Part shown: positions 1 to 8,537 of the stretch, in pieces
Position numbering within the stretch: position 1 is the stretch's first letter
How the letters are laid out: every line of letters starts with the position of its first letter
Assembly (NCBI GenBank): GCA_026709025.1
Contig: JAPOTT010000050.1
Location: 79,879-128,504 of the forward strand
Origin: a bacterium
GTDB lineage: Bacteria; Actinomycetota; Acidimicrobiia; Acidimicrobiales; Bin134
Length of the DNA: 48,626 nucleotides
Reading direction: 5' to 3'
Made by a program: the position numbers and the translations under genes
The notes under the pieces: generated by a model
Seen by the model: the letters and a program-made list of their open reading frames with translations, nothing else
What the model was told of the DNA's origin: nothing
The model's database searches: none

Positions 1-565
1 GTTTCTCGGGGGTTTTTTGCTGGCGCGCTTTGCGGCGCTCGTCTCTAAGAGCTTGTTCCACCGAACTCACCCCCTCGCGCATCATCTTGTTGGCTACCGA
101 CTGTTTGTCTTTAGGCAGACCGGCAATAAAAGCCTCACGATGTACGCGTTGCGGGCGTAGCCGCTTGAACTTAGGGGCATCTGCGCGTTGCCGTGAATCT
201 TGGCTGCGTTGGCCGTCTTTTTCTTTGTGCTTATTGCGCTTTTGTTTGTCTTGTAGCTTTTTGTCTTGGCCTTTGCGCGTAGCCACAAGCTGTGTGGTAA
301 CCAACGGTTGATCTCGGTGAGAGCCGAGTACTTCTAGCGTCTCAGCCATGGGGGAGTTTTTAGGCTGCTGTTTGTGTGCCTCTACGATCTCAATGCCATC
401 TAGGTGAAAATCGGCTTCCACGGTCAGCTCATCACCCACGCTCGCTGGAAAACCAATCAGGTGACCTGCTATCTCACCTTTGGGTTCTCTAGCACCTACA
501 GCACGCCATGTCCAAGACCCATCAGAGCGCTGGCTTGTCAGCTCTATCTCTATTCTGCGAGACAT
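1..565 (-). CDS. Hypothetical charged protein, C-terminus cut by window edge
   Basis: The frame opens with ATG at 565 (MSRRIEIELTSQRSDGSW) and stays open to base 1, so the C-terminus lies outside the window. The first ~65 residues look like a small folded domain. After about residue 75 the protein is very rich in Lys, Arg, Gln and Asp (for example KGQDKKLQDKQKRNKHKEKD), which suggests a disordered or coiled basic linker. It has no signal peptide or membrane segment. It starts 24 bases after the stop of the last Tad-associated gene, so it may be co-transcribed, but nothing in it points to pilus function. I do not recognise the family. Confidence 0.7.
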   Translation of the reverse strand, partial: MSRRIEIELTSQRSDGSWTWRAVGAREPKGEIAGHLIGFPASVGDELTVEADFHLDGIEIVEAHKQQPKNSPMAETLEVLGSHRDQPLVTTQLVATRKGQDKKLQDKQKRNKHKEKDGQRSQDSRQRADAPKFKRLRPQRVHREAFIAGLPKDKQSVANKMMREGVSSVEQALRDERRKARQQKTPEK

Positions 566-589
566 CGGGCCTAACGCTACTTGATAGCC

Positions 590-1051
590 CTAGCAATAAG
601 GCAAAACGGCCATAGCTGAAGTTGTAAAACCTCCAAGATCAACATAGGTAGTGGCCTTCGCTGGGGTCAGCCCCACCAACACCTGTGGCTGCCACGGCAA
701 CGCCGCTTGCACCTGTAGCACCGCTGAGTTAGGCCCACCGCTGATACAGCCAGATAGCTGGGTTTTGTCTGCCAACACCTGCTGAACATCACTGGCTTGG
801 CAACCTTCGCTGGCACAGCCCTGCACGAAGGCTTGAGCAGCCAGGTCCGATCTTTGTGCTGCGATGTTACGGCTTGTTATCAACTCGGCATGATCACCCA
901 ACGAGCCTGCAGCCAGCGCCACTGCCATGCCCAACGACAACAACAAAATTGCAGTATGCACTAAAGGGTGCTTTCGGGTGGGGTGTTCATCAAGCCACGC
1001 ACCTACTTGAGCGGCGCAACGCTTGCTGTGACCACGCGATTGTTTAGCCAA
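590..1051 (-). CDS. Tad-locus TadE/TadG-like secreted pseudopilin
   Basis: This 153-residue protein has a basic N-terminus (about residues 1-30), one hydrophobic segment (about 31-50, HTAILLLSLGMAVALAAGSL) and an extracellular part with cysteines (CASEGC, SGCISG, final Cys). That is the TadE/TadG or helicase/secretion-neighbourhood pseudopilin layout: a short cytoplasmic tail, one helix and an outer domain. Its ATG lies 49 bases inside the preceding gene. I saw no better start closer to the helix, since the candidate Val codon is GTA. It is the last clear pilus-type gene of the operon. The role as minor pilin or assembly factor is inferred from context and architecture. Confidence 0.6.
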   Translation of the reverse strand: MAKQSRGHSKRCAAQVGAWLDEHPTRKHPLVHTAILLLSLGMAVALAAGSLGDHAELITSRNIAAQRSDLAAQAFVQGCASEGCQASDVQQVLADKTQLSGCISGGPNSAVLQVQAALPWQPQVLVGLTPAKATTYVDLGGFTTSAMAVLPYC

Positions 1052-1425
1052 AGCCGCCCTAGTTCCACAGGACAGCTCACCACAGCTGCTACCTCAAAGC
1101 TTCCAGCGTTGGGTTCGTGAGACACCAAGCTAACGCCAAAGTTGGAATCGGTTTGGTTGCACACCCCCGCAGTGGCGGCCCGTCCGGCTTGTTCTGTAGC
1201 AGCAGATGCCTCAGCCCAGCGCGACCGCGAAGATGCTGGCCCTGCAGCAGTGGCCGAGCGCGACAGCACCTCAGCAGACTGCACAGCAGCCATCTCCACA
1301 AAGGTGGCGCTACGATGCCTAGCGATACCCAGCGTGCCTGCGGCATCTAACACAACCATGGCTAGCACCATGGCGGGCAAGATCAACAAAAAAGCAACGG
1401 CATCGCTCATGGCTGTTGTGAGCAC
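1003..1425 (-). CDS. TadE-like pseudopilin
   Basis: This 140-residue protein begins MLTTAMSDAVAFLLILPAMV, with a hydrophobic helix at about residues 7-30. An Ala/Ser-rich region follows, then an outer part with two cysteines (GVCNQTD, VVSCPVE). This is the usual form of TadE-type minor pilins, which prime or stabilise Flp pili at the membrane. It is the middle of three such genes in a row (590-1849) downstream of tadC. The 3' end overlaps the next gene by 49 bases. Family assignment rests on architecture and position and was not confirmed by a profile search. Confidence 0.6.
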   Translation of the reverse strand: MLTTAMSDAVAFLLILPAMVLAMVVLDAAGTLGIARHRSATFVEMAAVQSAEVLSRSATAAGPASSRSRWAEASAATEQAGRAATAGVCNQTDSNFGVSLVSHEPNAGSFEVAAVVSCPVELGRLWLNNRVVTASVAPLK

Positions 1426-1447
1426 ACAGTGGGGCTTAGCATGATGC

Positions 1448-1849
1448 TTAGCATGATGCTGGCACGTTCAAGGTGGCCGTGTTGCTAGTAGACCGACATG
1501 CCACGGCTGTTGTTGCTAACGCATTGGCTCGAATGCTCAAAGGTGCTGTGGTAACAGAAGTAAGCAGATTGCAAGCATCGGCATGCAACTCCACAGATAT
1601 CGGTTGCACCGCTAGGTGCTGTATCTGCTCTGCCGAAGCTATAGCTGCGGCTTGGTGGGCCTCGGCTGGCACCACAAGCCCACAATCCCAGCCCGCTGCG
1701 GTAGCTGCTTGAGCCGCAGCAACAGCAGCAGACTGAGCCGCTGCGTCTGCGGCTAGTCGGTTCACATGCAGCACATAAAAGCCCGTAACCAAGCTCAACA
1801 AGAACATGATCAGCACCGAGGTACGCAGAACAATCAGCGAGGTGGTCAT
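1448..1849 (-). CDS. TadE-like pseudopilin
   Basis: This 133-residue protein has an N-terminal helix at about residues 5-30 (LRTSVLIMFLLSLVTGFYV). A long Ala/Gln-rich amphipathic stretch follows (ADAAAQSAAVAAAQAATAAG), then an outer domain with four cysteines. The Ala-rich continuation of the helix is typical of pilin-like proteins that pack into a filament or complex. It starts 7 bases after the small pilin-like gene and is part of the Tad operon. Minor pilin/TadE function is inferred from shape and position. Confidence 0.6.
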   Translation of the reverse strand: MTTSLIVLRTSVLIMFLLSLVTGFYVLHVNRLAADAAAQSAAVAAAQAATAAGWDCGLVVPAEAHQAAAIASAEQIQHLAVQPISVELHADACNLLTSVTTAPLSIRANALATTAVACRSTSNTATLNVPASC

Positions 1850-1856
1850 TTACCTG

Positions 1857-2051
1857 CTACGAACACTTGCTGCCGCTCCAAGTACCGCCCACGGCATCAC
1901 AAAGCGTTTTGGTTGTGATGCGTCCTTTGTCGATGTTGTCGCCTGCTGTGGGCGAGTTGTTGCTTAGCTGGGCATACACGATCACGGTCACGATCGCTGC
2001 CGCAGCGATGGCCACCACGATCAAGATCATTTGCACGATGGCAGATTGCAT
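1857..2051 (-). CDS. Small Flp-pilin-like protein
   Basis: This 64-residue protein is mostly one hydrophobic helix (about residues 4-28, QMILIVVAIAAAAIVTVIVY). The short outer tail ends in a Cys-containing GGTW motif (LCDAVGGTWSGSKCS). A clear AGGAGG ribosome site precedes the ATG by six bases, fitting an abundantly translated subunit. Its size and its place directly after tadC make it the best candidate for the major pilin. However, it lacks the usual Flp processing motif (a Gly followed by a Glu-Tyr pair), so it may be a variant pilin or another minor pilin. Confidence 0.6.
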   Translation of the reverse strand: MQSAIVQMILIVVAIAAAAIVTVIVYAQLSNNSPTAGDNIDKGRITTKTLCDAVGGTWSGSKCS

Positions 2052-2148
2052 TTGAGTTTCCTCCTACAGAAATTGCAGTTTTTGATATGTGTTTCGGATT
2101 AGGGCCTTAGCCGATAAAGATTGAATAACGAGTTCGCAACCTGAGCTG

Positions 2149-2865
2149 TCACAACACAAAGATCACCGCCCCCATAACTGCGAGCCCGGCAAGCGCCGAC
2201 ACCATGGTCACCGTGGTGCCGATAGCCCTGCTCATCTGATCGATGGCTAAGCGGCGTTCTGACTCCAAGCTTCGCACCGCCCTAGCCAAAGATTTGTCCA
2301 ACAACTCCGAGGATGCCGCACCAGCCCGTTCCGCAGCCACCACCGAGGCCAACAGAGGCTCAACAGGAGAACCAGCAATAGCTCTAGCCACAGCAGGCAG
2401 AGGATCTCGCCCAGCCTCCAATGCGGCTCCAATGGCACCTTGGGCCACCGTGAAGGCCCGCCCACAAACCGTGAGCGCCGAGTTCACCGCAGCAGCATTA
2501 ATAGGCTGACCTGCAGCGGTCAACAAACGCAGCTTACGCATCCACTCCAACATCGCTTGATCTCTTTGGCGGCGATAAGAGCTAGCCGCTAAAGAACGAA
2601 TGGCTGCTGGCAACAGCCAGGGCAGCCATGTTCCGACTATCACTGCCACAGCGAAGGAACCACCCCAGCCCCCAAGAGCCCGTCCCAACAAACCACCCAA
2701 CAACACACCTGCAGAAGATACCGTCCAGCTAACCATGAAGATGTGGTGAGGTGGCCAGCCCATGGCTGCTGCTTGCCTGTCTACCCTGTCGCTGGGCTTA
2801 GGGCTGCTCAAAAGCAACGCAGCCACTCCAATGCTGCCAGAAAGCCCGCTCAACAAAAGCATCAT
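2149..2865 (-). CDS. tadC: TadC-like inner-membrane platform protein
   Basis: This is the second platform protein of the Tad/Flp pilus machine (type II secretion GspF family), which anchors the TadA motor in the membrane. I place the start at ATG 2865, which overlaps the tadB stop as ATGA and gives 238 residues. The longer frame upstream would run into tadB. Hydrophobic segments lie near the N-terminus (MMLLLSGLSGSIGVAALLL), around residues 50-85, and at the C-terminus (GTTVTMVSALAGLAVMGAVI). Between them is the GspF-type soluble helical region (PLPAVARAIAGSPVEPLLAS). Assignment is by architecture and neighbours. Confidence 0.8.
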   Translation of the reverse strand: MMLLLSGLSGSIGVAALLLSSPKPSDRVDRQAAAMGWPPHHIFMVSWTVSSAGVLLGGLLGRALGGWGGSFAVAVIVGTWLPWLLPAAIRSLAASSYRRQRDQAMLEWMRKLRLLTAAGQPINAAAVNSALTVCGRAFTVAQGAIGAALEAGRDPLPAVARAIAGSPVEPLLASVVAAERAGAASSELLDKSLARAVRSLESERRLAIDQMSRAIGTTVTMVSALAGLAVMGAVIFVL

Positions 2866-3677
2866 TGGCTGGCCCTCCACGCTGGTGCCAGAATACGCCC
2901 ACACAAAACCGCCGTAAATATGGCCATAACCAACATAAGCTGTTGCCCGGTTGCGGATGTCAACCACTGGCCAACGTCTTTAGCAGCAAAGCCGGTTATG
3001 GCCAACATGGCTGCGGCCAACACAACCGTCACTGCTATCTGAGGCATCAAGGCGGCCACATGTCGATGAAAATGCCGAGCCGTCTCTGCAAACTCGCTAG
3101 CCTCGCTAGCCAACACGCTAGCTAGGCCCACCCACTGAGCACCTCCCCGAAAAGCCTCAATCAAAACGGTTGACATCATCTCGGCAATGGGTCGGTTGAT
3201 GGTACTTGCAAAGCGATTGGATGCCTCCACCAAGCCACCTGTTTCGCATTCTGCGGCCATCTGTTTTGCAGCCAAACCCACCCTGCCTTCAACCAATGCC
3301 GCAGAATGCTGTATGGCCTGCACAACGGTAGGAGCAACTAAGGCTTGGTTGGCCAAGCTGTTGGTGAGCTGTGCTAACTGATCGGCTTCTTGCAAGCTGT
3401 GCCGAGAACGGGTTTGCACTGCTATTGCCCAAACGCAAATTGCCGCCAAAACCAATATGGATGCGCCGGTGATTGGCCCAAACAGCATCACCCCGACCAC
3501 ACAAGAACCGAGCATCACAAGCCCCGACAGCATGCTTGCAAACCGAATATGGCGGCGCGGTGCCAAAAGCACACCGCTCCAGAGCAACTCTGAAGGGCTG
3601 CCCGCACCGCTTGGCCACCATATCGGCACCATCAACAGCAGCGCTGCGGTTAGCACAACAACTAGCGTCACGCTCAT
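2862..3677 (-). CDS. tadB: TadB-like inner-membrane platform protein
   Basis: This 271-residue GspF-type protein has an N-terminal membrane segment, two more at about residues 48-90, and a pair at the C-terminus (about 210-265). They flank a cytoplasmic helical domain containing the characteristic LTNSLANQALVAPTVVQAIQ and AFRGGAQWVGLASVLASEAS stretches. TadB and TadC together form the platform on which the TadA ATPase drives pilus extension. The start overlaps the tadA stop by four bases (ATGA) and the end overlaps tadC in the same way, so translation is probably coupled. Confidence 0.85.
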   Translation of the reverse strand: MSVTLVVVLTAALLLMVPIWWPSGAGSPSELLWSGVLLAPRRHIRFASMLSGLVMLGSCVVGVMLFGPITGASILVLAAICVWAIAVQTRSRHSLQEADQLAQLTNSLANQALVAPTVVQAIQHSAALVEGRVGLAAKQMAAECETGGLVEASNRFASTINRPIAEMMSTVLIEAFRGGAQWVGLASVLASEASEFAETARHFHRHVAALMPQIAVTVVLAAAMLAITGFAAKDVGQWLTSATGQQLMLVMAIFTAVLCGRILAPAWRASQ

Positions 3678-5332
3678 CTAGCCCCCAGATGCTCGCGCTG
3701 AGTGCCATTGGTTGCTGCGGGCTCACGAAATACCCCATTGGCCACCACAGGCTTGGCAGATGCACCACCGGCCGCTACCGGATTGGCAGATGTGCCATTT
3801 GCTACCACAGACTCATACAAACGTTCAACCAAACCGTGAGGTCGCCCCACTGGAGTGGCCCAGCGCTGGCCCGGCTTTAGTGCCCACAAACAGCGGGTTT
3901 CAACAGAATCGCTACGGTCGTCATAACTAACTATTTGCGACACATCCGATATAACCCGCTCGCCTAGCTCATTGCGTCCCATCCATACCAAAAGGTGTAC
4001 GGCGATGGCTATCTGCTGGCGAGCAAATCGTGGGTCTGCTCCTTCGCTGCAAGCGTAAGACAACAACTTAGCTAGCACGCCCGGGCCAGGCTGGCTATGC
4101 AGGGTTACCAAACAGCCGTTGAGCCCACTGCTCATGGCATCTAGCAGTGCCAAAGTGCCCTCGCCTCTGGTTTCACCAATAACCAGCTTTGAAGAGTTGG
4201 CCCGTTTAGCGTCGCGAATGTGATCGCTCATAGACAGCTTGCCTACGCCGTCGTTGTTGGCCTCTCGTGTGAGGCGTTCAAAGGTATTGGGATGAATCTC
4301 ATACTGAGCGAGACGCAACTCTGGCGTGTCCTCGATGGTGTCGATACGCTCTGAGGGATCCACATTGGCTAGAAGTGCCTGACAAAGCGTAGTTTTGCCA
4401 CCTCCCATAGCAGCCGCTATAACCACATTGGCGCGTACCTTGCCCGAAACCGCTTCCAGCAGAATCTTCTGCAAAGGCACACTAGCTAAGTTGAGGTCGG
4501 CCAAGGTGGCCTTGCCAGCCATGTTGGAACGTAGCACCATGGTGGGGGGCTGACACATGAACGCCTCGGCGTGCAGTCGCCATCTGTCTCCGAGGCGGAT
4601 GTCTAGGCGGCTGTCTAAGATGTCAAAACGTTGCGGATGTCCCCCTGAGAAGCTAGCAAGATGCCTGACCGTTTCAATCAACTCTTCGTTGCTAGTAAAA
4701 GGCGACTTGCGTTTTTCCCGCTCTCCAGATGCCCGATGCACGATCATGTGCTCACCGCCTCTGATCTGAAACTCCTCCACATCATCTGCATCTAACAGAT
4801 CATGCAGACGACTTTGAGCTGCATGAGAGGCTGACCACAGGTGCGTTTCACGATCCAAAGGATCTAAGCGGCGAGGAGCGACTGCTGTCCAGGCCAGTCG
4901 CCGCCCTAAACGTTGCAGGCGTCGGCGGTCGCTGCGCTCTAGGGTGGGTGGCACCCAGAGCATCACTACCTTTTGACGACGAAAACGCTGCTGTGTGGGT
5001 TGATCGTCCGATACCACCACCGACACGATGGGAGTGGCGCGACGGCTCCCTGTGTCTAAGCGAAGTTGCGAGCGCACATCGGTGCTCTCTTCGGTGGTGA
5101 TGCGGAGCACAGCCGCAGCCGAAGCTACCGCCGACTCCAAACGAGTTTGCGGCTGATCATCACCTATCAGCAACACGGTGGGATGCCCAGCCGCAGATGC
5201 ACTGTCTACCTCAGCGGGGGATTGAGCCAGCACTGCTCCTGCTGCTACAGACTCGATGCCCTCCATAACAGCATCCATGAGGTGTTGCATAGGCTTGTTC
5301 TTTAGCCACCTATCGGCTACCACCAAAAGCAT
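3674..5332 (-). CDS. tadA: TadA-family pilus assembly ATPase
   Basis: This is the hexameric motor ATPase of the Tad pilus (VirB11/GspE superfamily). I start it at ATG 5332, which overlaps the upstream stop as TAATG, giving 552 residues. The Walker A motif is AAMGGGKTTL at about residues 308-317, the acidic IEDTPEL motif lies near 333, and the Walker B-like region LVIGETRGEG is near 383-391. About 170 N-terminal residues precede the usual N-domain and could be a degenerate receiver/TadZ-like module (inference). The last ~40 residues are an Ala/Asn/Gly-rich imperfect repeat (VANGTSANP, VAAGGASAKP, VVANGVFREP, AATNGTQ), unusual for this enzyme. It sits upstream of tadB in a coupled operon. Confidence 0.92.
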   Translation of the reverse strand: MLLVVADRWLKNKPMQHLMDAVMEGIESVAAGAVLAQSPAEVDSASAAGHPTVLLIGDDQPQTRLESAVASAAAVLRITTEESTDVRSQLRLDTGSRRATPIVSVVVSDDQPTQQRFRRQKVVMLWVPPTLERSDRRRLQRLGRRLAWTAVAPRRLDPLDRETHLWSASHAAQSRLHDLLDADDVEEFQIRGGEHMIVHRASGEREKRKSPFTSNEELIETVRHLASFSGGHPQRFDILDSRLDIRLGDRWRLHAEAFMCQPPTMVLRSNMAGKATLADLNLASVPLQKILLEAVSGKVRANVVIAAAMGGGKTTLCQALLANVDPSERIDTIEDTPELRLAQYEIHPNTFERLTREANNDGVGKLSMSDHIRDAKRANSSKLVIGETRGEGTLALLDAMSSGLNGCLVTLHSQPGPGVLAKLLSYACSEGADPRFARQQIAIAVHLLVWMGRNELGERVISDVSQIVSYDDRSDSVETRCLWALKPGQRWATPVGRPHGLVERLYESVVANGTSANPVAAGGASAKPVVANGVFREPAATNGTQREHLGAR

Positions 5333-5952
5333 TACCCCACACCCCTCTCGCTGCTCACGCACTGCGGCCACCCTCCGGGCGGTGCCTCCCAGATCCACCA
5401 TTCGTAATCCGCTAAGGTTTGAGCAAGCTGCGGTGTAGCCTGCACGGTTACCTTGAGCTGTTCTGTGTCACCCTCTACGGCGGTGAGGGGCTGAGTAGTG
5501 GTTGCACAACCACCTGGAGAAGACGAGAAGACCGCAATATCCCCAGCTCTGGGGCCCGGGTTGGGCCATAAGCCAGCGCTCACACCAAAGGTCATAAGCG
5601 TGGTTTGCCTGCTGGTGTCGCGGGGTCGCACAGGCCGCAACATTTGGGGCGACACTAGGCTGCCTTCAGGCACGTCTACAGCCGCAACCTGTTCCTCTAA
5701 ATCGGTGGGTACTGCAAACAGCGCTGCCAAATCAGCAGGCACCGGTACAAGTGCATGATCACCCACGGGGTAACCCTCAAGCCAACGTTGAGTAGTGGCA
5801 ACTACTAGCACCTCGGGTGCTTCTTCTCCGTCTAGCGACAACAAGAAGATGGCCACAGCGGTTGCTGCTAACACCCCGAGGGCTGCCAGCAACCGCCAAC
5901 GCAGGCTAACTGGCCAAGTGCTAAGCAACCGCTCGGTGGTTTCTGCTACCAC
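5332..5952 (-). CDS. cpaB: CpaB/RcpC-like (SAF-domain) pilus assembly protein
   Basis: This 206-residue protein starts at a GTG that overlaps the upstream stop by seven bases. One membrane helix (about residues 18-38, WRLLAALGVLAATAVAIFLL) is followed by an extracytoplasmic region with SAF-like features, including alternation of VLVVATTQRW and VPEGSLVSPQMLRPV. CpaB/RcpC proteins stabilise Tad secretion complexes outside the membrane. Position directly before tadA supports the call. Sequence identity to known CpaB is likely low, so the domain call is moderate. Confidence 0.7.
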   Translation of the reverse strand: MVAETTERLLSTWPVSLRWRLLAALGVLAATAVAIFLLSLDGEEAPEVLVVATTQRWLEGYPVGDHALVPVPADLAALFAVPTDLEEQVAAVDVPEGSLVSPQMLRPVRPRDTSRQTTLMTFGVSAGLWPNPGPRAGDIAVFSSSPGGCATTTQPLTAVEGDTEQLKVTVQATPQLAQTLADYEWWIWEAPPGGWPQCVSSERGVG

Positions 5953-7373
5953 AGCGTCACCTGCTTGGTGAGATAGCCGTTAGCTTCGCGAAACCAAGAG
6001 ATATCCTCTGCCACAACCCTTGTGTGCAGGTCGCCTGTTTCAGAGACATACTTGATCACAAGTTGCCACCGCCAAAAGCCTTGTCTGGGTATCAACCAGC
6101 GACAGCGATCGTAGGTAGCCCTCCAGCGGCTATCTAGGCTCAAAGCCTTGCTAGCGGGCTCTGTCCATTGTGGTAAAGCCCCAGGAGAGCACCATACGGT
6201 GGCAGGGTCGCTTCTTGGGAATGCCCTGATGTACCAATGCTGGCGTTGCTGGCTAAGCCTTTGCCACAGCTGAGCTGCTTGACGAGCTTGAGGGGCGGCT
6301 GCCACGTTACCCGGAGCATGCAGAGTACGTAGATCGGCGGGCCAGTGGGGGAGTATTTCCCGCAATGTGACACCTACCTCTGTGGCCTGCCATTTACAGC
6401 CGTTGGTGAGGGCATCCACAACATTCAGGTTTGTGCCAGATTTAAGGGCCACCCAGTGTTTTGCGGCTTCTTTGGGGCCAGAAGCAGCGGTTAAGAAATG
6501 CTGGCCCCCCGGAACCTCGCTATGGTGCTTTGACCCATAGCCGTTGGAGTACGGAACGATGGATTCCCATCGAAGCGCTTGGCGTAATTTTTGGGTTTGT
6601 GAGCTAGGCCACGAGGTTTTGCAAACCTTCTGAGGGGAAGATGGGTTGTTTGGATTAGGTTTTTTGTCTGGGTTTTCCCAGGGACAGTTGTTGGGTATGT
6701 TGTCGTTCACACAAGAGGGAACACAGCCGCCGATAGCGCAAGGATTAACGCGAGGAAAGTTAATAGTTCCGGGTGCAACCGGTGGCTTGGGCGGGGGAGG
6801 GGAGGTAGACACTCCAGGGCTAGTTGGAATCGGCCTAGGCGTTGGGCCCGATGTTGGCTGTGATGTTGGCTGCGGTGTTTGCTGTGATGTTTGCTGCGGT
6901 GCAGCGGTGGGAGAGGGGGCGTGGGTATGGGGTAGCTTGGCACGCAAGTTTCCACTCCACCGATAATTGGTGTTGTGGTGACCACTCCAGACCGTCCAGC
7001 TACCAGCACCTGTACTTTTTGGAGTGCTGCTATGCGGGCCATGACCACAGTTGTTGGTGTTACTACAAGAACTGGTGTAGCTAGACGAGCTGATGGTTAT
7101 CCCACACGTACCAAGCGTGGCGATGGTACAGCCAGCTGGCACTCGGGCCTTGTAGCGAGTCCATCTGTTCACGTGAGTCCAAGTCAACCTGCAGTTGGAC
7201 AAAGATGCGGGGCAGTTCCTACCCGAGCCACTCATTGGAACCCATACATATTGATCGTGGGCGAGTGCTTGTTGGTCAGATAAGTTAACGGCAACCAGCC
7301 CACCAACTAGGACTGCTAGCAACAACAAACCGGTAGCTAGACGCACGCTAACTCGATGCAACATCACCCTCAT
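5946..7373 (-). CDS. Cys-rich secreted protein with Pro/Thr linker, Tad operon
   Basis: This 475-residue protein has a signal peptide or anchor at residues 10-38 (ATGLLLLAVLVGGLVAVNL, then ALAHD). A first Cys-rich module spans about 40-145 (NCPASLSNC, SSCSNTNNC). A Pro/Thr/Gln low-complexity linker covers about 150-205, a four-Cys patch follows (NPCAIGGCVPSC...NNCPW), and a C-terminal Trp-rich domain runs from about 250 to 475. Spacer-separated, disulfide-rich modules suggest a surface or pilus-tip protein. Its start overlaps the upstream lipoprotein stop (ATGA), so it belongs to the Tad operon. I do not recognise any domain; an adhesin-like role is inference from context. Confidence 0.75.
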   Translation of the reverse strand: MRVMLHRVSVRLATGLLLLAVLVGGLVAVNLSDQQALAHDQYVWVPMSGSGRNCPASLSNCRLTWTHVNRWTRYKARVPAGCTIATLGTCGITISSSSYTSSCSNTNNCGHGPHSSTPKSTGAGSWTVWSGHHNTNYRWSGNLRAKLPHTHAPSPTAAPQQTSQQTPQPTSQPTSGPTPRPIPTSPGVSTSPPPPKPPVAPGTINFPRVNPCAIGGCVPSCVNDNIPNNCPWENPDKKPNPNNPSSPQKVCKTSWPSSQTQKLRQALRWESIVPYSNGYGSKHHSEVPGGQHFLTAASGPKEAAKHWVALKSGTNLNVVDALTNGCKWQATEVGVTLREILPHWPADLRTLHAPGNVAAAPQARQAAQLWQRLSQQRQHWYIRAFPRSDPATVWCSPGALPQWTEPASKALSLDSRWRATYDRCRWLIPRQGFWRWQLVIKYVSETGDLHTRVVAEDISWFREANGYLTKQVTLW

Positions 7374-8437
7374 GGCGTTGCCTCAAAGGCACGATACTGG
7401 CACCCAATGTGGGGGTTATCGGGGGAGCGGTTGTCTAAACCAGACTGGCGAGCCCACACATAGCTCAAGAATGCATGAAAGCAAGCGTGCGGGCTGTCGG
7501 GAAGCCCTAAAACGGTGTTTTCATGTGCATGAGCTTGCACAATCTCCAAAATGGGTTTCCAGCATGACGGAAGTGGGTAGCTATCGGTACCGCTCTCAGA
7601 TGCATTTGCAGGGTACGCAACGTTTGGTGTGTTGGATACCAGCTTCTTGCACTGTGCTTGTAGCCACCCTGTGGGGCGGGGTGCTGTTGGGTCGTAACCC
7701 ACCGAGGCACAAGTTGCTAGAGGGCTAAAGCTGTCGTTGTAGAACATGGTGTGGTTCATCACGGTGCTAGACACACAAGCCAAGCCCGCTTCGTTCCACC
7801 AATAGCTAGCTAATAAGTCGGCAAGGTGGGATAATCCGCCCAAACAATCGTGGAAACCTTGAGCAGCTACTTGACCCCTAACCGTGTCTGGTGAATTAGC
7901 CGCTGGTTTTATGTGATAGTCAAGACACTTCTGAAGCCACAATCGGGTATTTGCTGTATCAACGATTTCTCCGTGTTGATGCCCCATCTGCTCACGCAGG
8001 TGTGTTAGTGCCTTGTGTTGGGCTGGCACCTTCAGAACTACAGGTTGACCCTGATCGTCCCAGCCGAATGCTCCATCGCCAAACTGAAAGAACGGGCTGT
8101 TACTAGCAGAACGCTTGAGCGTGGCTATGTCGGGAGTAACAGGTATTTCGGGGGTGAGCTGTGTAACAGGGGTGGCAGGGAGCACATCGGGCGTAGCTGC
8201 TGCGATGGGCACATCGGGTGTGGTGGTTACGTTGGGTGTGGCTGGCACCTGTGTGGCAACAGGTTTGTGGGCGGTATTAGATGCGCCCGCCGCCAACGAA
8301 GGCTGAAACATCGAAACAACAGTTGCCGCTTCAACAGGCGGGGCTGTTCGCACCGAAGCCGATTCAGCCGAGCCACATCCCACGGCGCAAAGAGCCAGCA
8401 CAACAAGCAGGCAGGCAACAAAACGGGTGATACCCAT
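7370..8437 (-). CDS. Putative secreted lipoprotein, first gene of Tad operon
   Basis: The 355-residue protein has a lipoprotein signal with lipobox AVGC at residues 18-21. A low-complexity Thr/Pro/Val spacer follows (residues ~60-105, repeated TPDV and VTPD units), then a Cys-rich domain (about 110-355) with at least eight cysteines and Trp/His patches. An AAAGGAAAAGG ribosome site precedes ATG 8437. It is the first gene after a good promoter-like sequence and overlaps the next gene by four bases. The anchor, spacer and disulfide-domain layout resembles that of the next gene product, so the two may act together outside the cell. Function unknown. Confidence 0.75.
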   Translation of the reverse strand: MGITRFVACLLVVLALCAVGCGSAESASVRTAPPVEAATVVSMFQPSLAAGASNTAHKPVATQVPATPNVTTTPDVPIAAATPDVLPATPVTQLTPEIPVTPDIATLKRSASNSPFFQFGDGAFGWDDQGQPVVLKVPAQHKALTHLREQMGHQHGEIVDTANTRLWLQKCLDYHIKPAANSPDTVRGQVAAQGFHDCLGGLSHLADLLASYWWNEAGLACVSSTVMNHTMFYNDSFSPLATCASVGYDPTAPRPTGWLQAQCKKLVSNTPNVAYPANASESGTDSYPLPSCWKPILEIVQAHAHENTVLGLPDSPHACFHAFLSYVWARQSGLDNRSPDNPHIGCQYRAFEATP

Positions 8438-8508
8438 GAGGCCCTTTTCCTTTGTGATTATCGTGAGGGGCCTGTGGGCCGATATGCGTGGCTCAAGCCA
8501 GCAGGTAT

Positions 8509-8537
8509 ACTCTATAAGCTGATTTTTAGTTTGTCAA
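8509..8537 (-). promoter_or_regulatory. Sigma-70-like promoter of the Tad operon
   Basis: On the minus strand TTGACA (8537-8532) is followed after 17 bases by TAGAGT (8514-8509), about 70 bases upstream of the lipoprotein start at 8437. The -35 hexamer is a perfect match and the spacing is ideal. The surrounding A/T-rich tract (8515-8560) stands out from neighbouring DNA. The rest of 8438-8660 holds nothing else I can support. Confidence 0.5.
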
